From Hippasteria phrygiana (lineage: Eukaryota; Echinodermata; Asteroidea; Valvatida; Goniasteridae): a stretch of DNA of 64,000 nucleotides. Made by a program: the position numbers and the translations under genes. Shown here one piece after another: positions 57,201 to 64,000 of this stretch; position 1 is the stretch's first letter; each line of letters opens with the position of its first letter. The notes under the pieces were generated by a model that worked only from the letters and a program-made list of their open reading frames with translations, searched no databases and was not told the DNA's origin. Where the stretch lies: contig JAZGUH010000627.1 of assembly GCA_037893225.1 (NCBI GenBank), positions 372,001 to 436,000 on the forward strand, written 5' to 3'.

Positions 57201-60200
57201 TGCAGGTACTGAAAACTACAAAAAATCCTTCATCAATAGATTCAAATATAGCCAGATTCTAATGCAGGCCAGCCTCAATCTGTTATAAAACGTTGCATGC
57301 TAACAAAACAACACTGTACATGTGCTTTTTGATGGAGTGGAGCAATGTCTCGCGCACAAAAAGTATGACTTCTTAAAAAACAAAAACCTAAAATTTCAAC
57401 TTTTTCATCTCATTCTTATGAATTGCTCTCACCAACAATTACAAAGCTCCCCTTCCCAACAAACCAATTTATCATTTTACTTTGGTTGTTTCTTACCAGT
57501 CAATTCTCTGATCTAAAAAAAAAGGGGATACAAAATTGCCACCATTCAATATTGTGAGTGCCTCATTTCTTATGCTAGCATTGATCATACACAAAAAACA
57601 AAAATGGACATAGGAGGCAAAGCAACACCTAACTTACCACCAAACTTATTGAATCCCCCTCTGTCGTTTCCACTGCTGCCTCGGTCACCACTAGAAGGAA
57701 TTAGCAGGAGATACAATGTAGGTTTGTTAAGCTTAGGAGGCTGGGGACTAGACAGTCGCTACTGAGCATGCCCAGTCTTTACATGTACGTCCCCTGGATC
57801 ACAGTAAGCTCTGGTAGACGATCGTGTTCACTTTAAAGAAGATTTGCATTTCCACAACAAAAATTGCACTCACCATTTACAAACAGTTTAAAATTACTGT
57901 ACTTGTACTGCATACATTTCTACAAGTTAATATTACCTAAAATAAACTGTTAACTCCTATTGCTAACCAATTACGCAAGCCCTCGGAGTAAACTGGCTAT
58001 AAACTGCCATTCGGTCAGGTATTACTTAAGAATTTACATGCTAAAAACAAATCGAACCCCAACGCAGATAACTGACCAATCACGTGATTTCTTCCAAGTC
58101 ACATGACTTACGTGGTCAAAGGCTACTCAGTTACCCATCAATTCAAATAAACGCGTACTTCAATAGACTGATCCCAACTCAGTCCACTGACCAATTAGAC
58201 AAGCTTTGGGACAATGTACACCTTAACACACTTGAATAGCTCAATCGTAGAGTCACGACAGTAAAATGCCATACACTCACATAACCTATGTGTGAATAAG
58301 ATTACAGCCGGTAATTAGAAACCTCACGCTTAATATCGAAAGGCGCGCCCTTGCCAGTTCGTTTAAAAATGCTGGAGCATGAGATCAGTCTATTTGTACT
58401 CCAAAACTTAATTCTTTAGATATATTGAAAACAACAAAATCAAGTAAAAGATGATAATGCCGTTAGCTCCACACATATATGTTATAGACAACGAAGACTA
58501 GATTTACCAACAAAATGATGAATTAACTTAGTTTGATACAAACAAACAAACAAACAAACAAACAAACAAATCCAACACTAGACATTCAAGCAGATTCAAC
58601 CCAAAAAAAGCCTCATAAAGATGTCGATCTGAAAACCCAAAACAGGAAATACAATCTGAACACAGAAAGGACTCCCTTGGGATGCAACTTTGAACAAATT
58701 CTGTTTACTAACAAACCATTAATGGAACAATGCAGAAAACCATTTGCACATACATTTCCAGAAAAATGTCAATACTTACCAATTCCCTCATAATTTTGAC
58801 AGGGTTCCCAGCACTTTATAAAAACCAATTGCAGTGCCAATTGTCATCTGGAGAAGTGGTTAATATTCACTGCACAAACACTTAAAATCCACCAGAGCCA
58901 ATCAATGGACAAACTTGGAGACAAGATGACTGGTGAAAAACTTGCCCTTCGGAGTCACTGTCAATACCCCCGTTTTTCCAGATTTTGGGTATTTTTAAAG
59001 GTTCTCATTTTCAAGGTTTTCCCGATTTCCAGAGTGACTGGGAACCCTGGTTGATAGCAGTACTTAAAATACAATAAATGCACATGAATCACAACTCTCA
59101 GTATTTAACATTTTGTCCATTTGTCTGTTCCATGTATGCACTGCTGAAAGTAGTAAATTTTGGAGTCGGCCAACTTCTGTAAAACTTTGCTGCACTGTTC
59201 AGCGGTTTGTACAGGTAAGCAGGAGACTATGGGTTCGAATCCTGCCTAGGCAGCTGCTGAGTTTTCATAGAGAAACTGTCGGAGAGGTATTCCTTCAACA
59301 ACATGCTACTGGTTGTTTCGCCACATCCTCTATGATGTAAAATCATACATGTAAAGCTCAGCTCATCTTAGTTCGGGTGACACTGCCGGAGATACAGAAG
59401 TAGACCGTGTGTGCGTTTACAGCTCCGTATGTACTTGAGACTCAGACTGATGGCAGTCACAGCACAAGTCAAAGACACATTTTGGTAACATCTAAATTCA
59501 GCAACTGGGATTTTCTGCTTTTTTTCACACCTGAATGTTGATGTCCACCAACATTTGGTTCTCAAACTGCAAAGCACACTTTGTAACTTGGAGAAAGAAA
59601 GGGAACAACTGCTGCTGAACACTCCAGAAAGCTCACATGTAGTTTGGGTTCAGTCACTGAACCACACTTGTACACATGTACATTGGCAAGGCAAAATCTA
59701 ACTTTCCCCAAACCAATGTGCGTCTCATCTTAGCCGCCATGATCACTTGCAGGACTTTTTTGCCAATGGCTTTTTTCCAAGGTTGAACTCATAAACAAAC
59801 TGCTGTTTTTCCCCCGTCTTGCTGATTTCACAAATGAATGAAGAAAAATGGGGCGACACAAAAACTACTGGCTTCAGCTTCATTCAAAGATGCCATTCAG
59901 ACATACTGGGTCCATCATGGATGCAATATTTGGCAGTCGTTCTAATCTAGGCAATGTAGGTCTTGTTGCTGCTGTAACTTGTTTCCTGATCATCCAATAT
60001 ACAGACACCCACAGACACTTTCTTCCAAGGCCTTACGAAGCCGACGTACCATCTGGTATTTTTTTTAAAGACGGAGACCAGCTGAGCAACTTATTTTTTC
60101 ACAGCTCAATTTTTAACTTTCATTTGAGAGAGAAGCTGGATTTGCTAAACACCGTATCCCGTATCCCTTCAAAGATGATGAATATGCATCAGTGATGAAA

Positions 60201-62601
60201 GATGATGCACCCCTCCTTGCAGTTCTAACAGCAGAAGCATGCTTAGTTACATCTAGCAATTTCTCCAGAGCACTTGAAGTTCTGTTGGCTTTCAACTGGA
60301 AACTATCCAAATACATAGGTAATTTGCATGCAATATCAGAAAAGGTCACTAAAAATATACACATATGCATACATACAGCATATTCAAGTACAATGTTACT
60401 AATTTAATGCACACCATATCCACTCTGTACTCAAAAGCTATTTTCACTAGCAGAATGTAAGTCAACACTTACGTTGCTATCAACCCCGCCGATTCACAGT
60501 ACCAAACTAACACAAATCCCAAGTGCGTTACTTATACCTATAACCAGGGATGCCAGTAGGTCTTGGCTGCAGGGCCGGAAAAAAATTGCGTGTCCGGAAT
60601 CTGGGCCACGTTACAATTACATACATGTATTGTACAATAAACTTTGCCCAATTTTTCGGACGCCGCCTTCTGCTTTATTTTTACGAAGTGCTCGATTTAT
60701 TTTTCCAACGAGAATGTTTCCAAAGCGAACGTAGATCTATCGTACAACAATGAACAGTACTAGTATACGCAATCACATCGTAGATGTTCAATGCGCTATG
60801 CATAACCATTTCAACTTCCATTTTGTCAAACGATCCCCGCTGTTGTTATTCCGCCATGTTGTATATACGCTGCACATGCGGTACGCACGCTCGCGAAACA
60901 TTTTGAGGCACGAACATAACTGGTTCCTACTTTGACTGCGTAAAGTGAATACAAGTTGCATGGAAATCAAAATCAGCAATCTCTGTGGAACTAAACTTGA
61001 CGAAGTCGTCGCTTGATTGCATTTTGTTCTGCACGCGCATTGTGTGTACGCACCAGTGGTACGCAACGTACACAAATTGTGACCGTTCCTCACCGACTGA
61101 AATTTACCAGTTGTGTGTACATAGTATGTAAGTCTAGTGTCCGCTGCATAGTGCCGGCCCCGCGCAATGTGTAAATTGAATCGTTGTACACGTGTATTGC
61201 GGCATGAAGGTAGGAAAGCACTGCATGCATGGTCTTACGGTAATTTGTATTAATATTGTCGTTCCGGCCCACAAATGCCTTAGGCCGGAGGTCTTTCCCA
61301 AAAATATGAAAAAGCCGGAATTCCGGCAATTGCCAGAAGTCTGGTATCCCCGACATAACAAGTGGAGGAAGGACAGGGAAAGCTGAAGGCAAAGAGTGCA
61401 TGTGAACAAATAATTTTGAAATGATTGTTTACACAAGACTTTGGCACTTAAAAAAATATAGTACATACTAACCCTTTACATGAGGGGAAATGAAAAAAAT
61501 ATGTTTTTTTTTCCAATAGTTCTCTAAATACCAAATGATAATTACTACACACTATCTTCATGTACATGTAAAGTTTGAATAAGGAAAACTTAATAGAAAA
61601 AGAATGAAGATGTTAACTATTTTATCTGATACCACATGTTAACATTTATATTGGATTTTGTAACAAACTGTACAAAATCCACAAATTACATGTACCAGAA
61701 AAAATTCCCACCGTTACCAATAATGGCCAATATGACTTGTTAACCAGCAAAAAAATCATTTCAAAATGTTAGTTTAAATGTTAGATGCATTTAAATACAC
61801 CAATATTTCAATTTGTAATACCTGCAAATGTTACATAAATCACAGTATATTCAGAAAATGACAACTCATTCGGGTAAAATCCTGATCTTAACTTATGAAA
61901 AACAGTCAGTTAACCATTAAACAAAACAAATTACTTTGAATGAGACCAGTAAAAAAAAGTTTAAGACTAACAGCTGTTGCAGTGTAAAATCTGTGAAGAA
62001 AGTAAGTAAAGTTGTCAGTTGAGCACAACATATGAACAGCATTTTTGTCAACACTTTTCTTAAACGCCGCTTTCTTTATTGGGTTAAAAAGACCCACAAC
62101 CTACAACCATATCTAAAAACCCAAAACCGATACCCAGGACTTCTGTCCAAAATCGGTACTCAAAATTAAATTTTTTGAGATGGGAAAAGTGAATATATCC
62201 CAGCAAGACTTGTCTACACATTGAACAAATACCCATATATTGACCAGGTGCATACGAGGTCGGGACAGATTTGTGTTCTGTTTACTGTAAAAACAACTTG
62301 GCTGAATCTAGAAAAAACATCAGTTAAGTCCAGTGGATTCCAAAACAATATTTGTCATTCTACATTTTCTGTTCCTGTGATACTGTATTCCGACTCACTT
62401 TTAAATGATTTTTCCCTTTTAACCCAGAATACACTACTGAAAAACTTCAGACCACTTCCAAGACAAGAATTACTTTACAATACATATGTAATCTGCATGT
62501 AACTTACCCATATCCACCACCACTGCCGCCACGGCTACCACGATATCCACCTCCGGAGTCCCCACTGTAGCCCCCACCTCCTCCACCACTTGGCGGTCCT
62601 C
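41964..62601 (-). CDS. FET-family RNA-binding protein (FUS/EWS/TAF15-like), nine exons, 5' end missing
   Basis: Exons in transcript order: 62508-62601, 57638-57690, 50391-50501, 49279-49385, 48429-48558, 46506-46601, 44349-44520, 43443-43513 and 41964-42217. All are phase-compatible and give 362 codons. Order of parts: Gly-rich region; a GGFNKFGG motif; Gly/Ser linker; an RRM starting TVFISGLGE and DYFGKIGIIK and ending NTIKVEFATSRANF; an RGG tract; a RanBP2-type zinc finger (W-x-C-x4-C-x10-C-x2-C); and a C-terminal RGG tail ending RFRPY, a PY-type nuclear localisation signal. Family role: nuclear RNA/ssDNA binding in transcription, splicing and RNP condensates. The N-terminal SYGQ-rich prion-like domain is not in the window. 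FUS, EWSR1 and TAF15 orthologues are usually a single gene in invertebrates, so I give no symbol. Confidence 0.93.
43106..43262. repeat. Hairpin MITE in FET intron
   Basis: Arms GGGAATAAATATGTGCTGGG... with CCGGTTTTAAAC and their complement are about 33 bp and perfect. Inner AAAACCGCTTTGGGG pairs with CCCCAAGGCGGTTTT. No target duplication is obvious. Confidence 0.78.
43443..43513 (-). CDS. FET gene exon: RanBP2 zinc finger second half
   Basis: It encodes GCSNHNFARRDKCNMCGAPR, completing C-x4-C-x10-C-x2-C with NxxR/K positions as in RNA-binding RanBP2 fingers (GGU preference known for the family). Confidence 0.94.
43598..43701 (-). repeat. SINE-related fragment
   Basis: This is an inverted copy of 23256-23345 (AGGCTTGTGCAGCCAAGCAT, TTGGCACAAATAGACGTCAA) and ends at the shared CCGGTGGCAAGGGGTTAAG. 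Confidence 0.65.
44349..44520 (-). CDS. FET gene exon: RGG tract and first zinc-finger half
   Basis: This exon is 172 bp. A run of about ten Gly is followed by FRGRGRDGDSGGGFRGSRGG and, at the end, RQGDWICTEGG. This gives the W-x-C start of the RanBP2 finger. The donor is GAGGG|GTAAGT. Confidence 0.92.
44797..46251. mobile_element. 1.45-kb hAT-like element with GGTCTCG minisatellite
   Basis: The ends CAGTGTTGTAGGTCTCGAGAC and GTCTCGACTACAACACTG are inverted. Flanking octamers TCCACTAG and TCCTTTAG agree at six of eight positions, consistent with an aged hAT target duplication. The left end (44807-45045) is a tandem array of GGTCTCGGTCTCGAGACAT units. The right end (46151-46245) has related GGTCTCGAAAGCCTC units. 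The interior is AT-rich with no transposase. The RDRDHVSRP-type reading frames are translations of the array. Confidence 0.82.
46506..46601 (-). CDS. FET gene exon: RRM end and start of RGG2
   Basis: This exon is 96 bp and encodes GKDFYGNTIKVEFATSRANF then GGNFRGRGGGGF. The last RRM strand IKVEFAT passes directly into RGG repeats. Confidence 0.95.
46959..47917. mobile_element. Pogo-like inverted-repeat element
   Basis: CAGTGAAATCTCGATAAGT at the left pairs with ACTTATCGAGATTTCACT at the right. Further in, GGTTAAGTCGAACTC and CGAAGCTCCGCTTAACTCG continue the imperfect pairing. The interior has a short tandem of CTCGAGAGAGGGCGCAT near 47545-47605. The 958-bp body carries no recognisable transposase. 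Confidence 0.65.
48429..48558 (-). CDS. FET gene exon: RRM middle (RNP1 region)
   Basis: It encodes IDKKLAKPKVWIYKNKQTNQ then QIGEATVTYDDPPSANAAIE and WFN. As in other FET proteins, the RNP1-like strand (GEATVTY) lacks the canonical aromatic residues, and a Lys-rich loop (KNKQTNQ) precedes it. Confidence 0.95.
48697..48930. mobile_element. Inverted-repeat MITE ending CCAATAGACGAAT
   Basis: CCAATAGACGAAT and ATTCGTCTATTGG are exact inverted ends. Inner CTCTTCCGGGGTTGAAAGCG and CACTTTGATCCCGGAAGTGC pair imperfectly. Related sequence lies at 14646-15260, where the terminal TATAGACGAATTTCAC is also seen. Confidence 0.72.
48950..49165 (+). repeat. tRNA-derived SINE, third family
   Basis: TGGTCGAGTGGTAAGAC (box A-like) and GGGTTTGAGTCCCACC (box B-like) lie in a 72-nt tRNA-like body that abuts the preceding MITE. 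A non-tRNA tail follows. It is not a good tRNA because the stem and anticodon arms are imperfect. Confidence 0.6.
49279..49385 (-). CDS. FET gene exon: RRM first half (RNP2)
   Basis: Acceptor ACTGCACAG. It encodes EPRKDLSNDTVFISGLGETS then EDQLVDYFGKIGIIK. TVFISGL is the RNP2 strand, and the GLGE...DYF..IGIIK pattern is specific to FET RRMs. Confidence 0.95.
50391..50501 (-). CDS. FET gene exon: Gly/Ser linker
   Basis: This exon is 111 bp and encodes DSGRGGSGGAGGGSGGGGSG and on to SMGGGSSYDA. It has a run of GGC/GGT codons with a GGCGGCAGTGGT repeat. The donor GCAG|GTAAGT leaves one base for Ala. Confidence 0.88.
52648..52860. repeat. Minisatellite of about 43-bp units, five copies
   Basis: The unit CACCCCTTCAGATTATGCAC followed by YTGGGATAYCCTGGGTTTCA repeats with 10 to 20 percent divergence. 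Its frames read as HNLKGCVK repeats and are not a gene. Confidence 0.82.
56235..56413 (-). repeat. tRNA-derived SINE copy with 5' leader
   Basis: The minus strand of 56330-56259 is a 72-nt tRNA-like body: GGCAGGATAGCTCAGTTGGT, then GAGCGCC, box B GGTTCGAATCCCG, ending CATGCC. The leader (56413-56335) includes TTTGGGAGACCGTCAACAT and CTTCTGACTAGCACCCACCC. The trailer is AGTTTTCTTTATTCACTTTG. The anticodon stem does not pair. Confidence 0.82.
57638..57690 (-). CDS. FET gene micro-exon with GGFNKFGG
   Basis: This exon is 53 bp, encoding GDRGSSGNDRGGFNKFG between TTCTAG and GTG|GTAAGT. RGGFNKFGG is a signature upstream of the RRM in FET proteins. The phase joins the flanking exons exactly. Confidence 0.88.
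58540..58571. repeat. (CAAA)n microsatellite
   Basis: Eight uninterrupted ACAA/CAAA units. Confidence 0.9.
59195..59340 (+). repeat. tRNA-like SINE fragment
   Basis: GGTTCGAATCCTGCC (box B) is preceded by AAGCAGGAGACTATG. The 5' half of a tRNA is not convincing, so this is a SINE fragment at best. Confidence 0.4.
60545..61352. mobile_element. Candidate hAT-like element
   Basis: CAGGGATGCCAG at the left and CTGGTATCCCCG at the right are imperfect inverted ends with GGCCGGAA/TTCCGGC motifs just inside both. No clean 8-bp duplication was found, so the call is weak. Confidence 0.4.
62508..62601 (-). CDS. FET gene exon: Gly-rich region
   Basis: Acceptor TTCTTCACAG and donor GG|GTAAGT on the minus strand. 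It encodes GGPPSGGGGGGYSGDSGGGY then RGSRGGSGGGY. It starts two bases into a codon, so at least one coding exon precedes it outside the window or in 62602-64000. I could not see one there. Confidence 0.85.
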
Positions 62602-63784
62602 CTGTGAAGAAAGCATTAAAAATGATGACGAGCTGAATATCTCACCGCCAACACCAAGGCAAATTTTAATGAACTTTGGTTAATCCTATCAGCCCCGCAT
62701 TGTTTATTGGCATGCAGCCTGTGGTGACCACATTGTTCATGCACAAAGCACTTCACGGTCGATTTTAATCGCCATTGGGGCTGAAGCAGGGTTAACGCCT
62801 TGTAGCCGAACGACGGCCATAGCCATAGCCACAGTGTGAGGCAATTCACCTAGGCTGGTTGACGTGAATAACCTGCTCATATATCATTCCATAAATTTGG
62901 GGTCCAATTTTGGTGTCCCCGTTACACAGTGACATGTATAAGATATTGCAATTCATGACATTCTTTAATGCATTCTATCTCCAAGAGTGATTATGTAAAG
63001 CAGAGTATCTGCCAAACAAGTAAAAAATAGTGTGAAGTCAATTTTAATGATACTTGATAGGAAATTACATAGGTCAGGTCATCAGGGACATCAAAAATTT
63101 CACTTTTGGATCCCAAATTTATAGAATGACACGTTACATTCCTACTCATACACAATCCATTCATTATTCAACTATATTGTTCTTGAATGGGAGTGTAATG
63201 AATAGGTGGGTCTTTTTTAAACAAAGAAGCTCTCATTCACACGAAAGGGGGGCCGAGTGCTAACAATAGGACCACAATTCAGGGTGGCACTTATCCTTAG
63301 TCTTTACACTCTGCTGCACAGCCCTTTCAGTGAGAGCCAGCCAGCCAACGGTTAGGGGTTAAGAACATTCCCGACAGAATCCTCTATATTGACCCTCAAC
63401 CATGTGACCAAATAGCATGAAATGTAAACAAACACACCACTGTATGGACCGCCTTGTATGATCATACATGTTACGCCATGTGCGTGCAAGTGTCACACTT
63501 GAATGGTTTACTTGAATAAGCACCTCATTAGCATCGCTACGCTGTGCGGTCCATAACAACACATGAAAAAGGTGTTTAGATCTGGGGCTAATTTCTTAGA
63601 GCTGCTTAATTTAGGCACAAAAATTGCTTAAGCACATAAAACATTGCATAGTAAAATCACGTAAGGGCGAAAAAAAAAAATAGTTCTGCTTCCGATTACA
63701 TGCCTTTCAAAATAGGGTAGGTAGGTTGTGTTTTTGTCAAACAATCCACAAGGAAAACTGAGTAGGTAAATTTGAATACATTTT

Positions 63785-63951
63785 CAAAGTGAACAAAGAA
63801 ACTGGCAGGAGCGGGATTCGAACCTGCGACCTCCAGGTCACCACACCGGCGCCCCACCAACTGAGCAATCCTGCCTCACGTTGGCGGTCTCCCAAACTGT
63901 CAGCATCCCTGCTCGGGTGGGCGCTAGTCAGAAGTCATAAACACAGAATGC
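63785..63951 (-). repeat. tRNA-derived SINE copy, best preserved
   Basis: The minus strand 63875-63804 is a 72-nt tRNA-like body whose 7-bp acceptor stem pairs perfectly (GGCAGGA with TCCTGCC). Box B is GGTTCGAATCCCG. The leader has CGCCCACCCGAGCAGGGATG and TTTGGGAGACCGCCAACGT. The trailer is AGTTTCTTTGTTCACTTTG. Confidence 0.83.
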
Positions 63952-64000
63952 CGAAAAGAAAAAAAAATTGCCATTTTTTTTGTGCTAATTGAATGGGATA

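Larger units (their letters stand above)
51000..57637. other. FET introns, mostly featureless
   Basis: No coding exon other than those listed is visible. Contents are the minisatellite at 52648-52860, a C homopolymer followed by an A run at 53731-53752, a SINE at 56235-56413, and AT-rich DNA. A 171-codon minus-strand frame at 53208-53723 is the longest open frame here, but I do not recognise it. Confidence 0.55.

Noticed and set aside
1..64000. CRISPR arrays, prokaryotic operons or phage-type systems
   Set aside because: The window is eukaryotic. The tandem repeats lack the spacer-repeat pattern and no cas-like or operon-like coding exists.

Overview
This is a window of a metazoan nuclear genome. 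Introns are long with GT-AG borders, coding density is low, and short inverted-repeat transposons and tRNA-derived SINEs are everywhere. The gene set (a T-box factor, mitochondrial ERAL1, a FUS/EWS/TAF15-type RNA-binding protein) and the repeat style suggest a marine invertebrate deuterostome such as an echinoderm. That taxonomic guess is inference only. Most open reading frames of 60 to 170 codons here are intronic noise or repeats. The real coding sequence lies in short exons joined by splice sites in compatible phase.

Layout. (1) About 6352-12584, plus strand: the last three coding exons of a T-box transcription factor, covering the end of the DNA-binding domain and a long C-terminal tail. 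The rest of the T-box exons are not visible and probably lie beyond the left edge. (2) 12585-19014: intergenic and repeat-rich, with a 772-bp TA-flanked element full of nested palindromes. (3) 19015-36559, plus strand: a complete 11-exon ERAL1-like gene (594 aa predicted) for the mitochondrial Era-type GTPase. It has G1, G3, G4 and G5 motifs and a C-terminal KH-like region. The KH GxxG loop is missing, and a long low-complexity insert separates G4 from G5. Its introns hold SINEs, hairpin elements, a SAP-domain element remnant and an antisense THAP-domain exon. (4) 36560-41963: convergent intergenic space with a duplicated ERAL1 terminal exon split by a hAT-type MITE, a palindromic mariner-like element and pogo-like MITEs. 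(5) 41964-62601, minus strand: nine exons of a FET-family gene running from a Gly-rich region through an RRM, an RGG tract, a RanBP2-type zinc finger and a C-terminal RGG/PY-NLS. Its SYGQ-rich start is beyond the right edge. Its introns carry a 1.45-kb hAT-like element packed with a GGTCTCG minisatellite.

The three genes do not form a functional unit. The first two are in the same orientation and the third converges on them. The points most worth a second look are: ERAL1 loss of the KH GxxG loop; the exon duplication with a dated MITE insertion inside it; two hairpins that share a loop motif but have unrelated arms; the palindromic mariner with an empty-site copy elsewhere in the window; and the THAP and SAP domain remnants.
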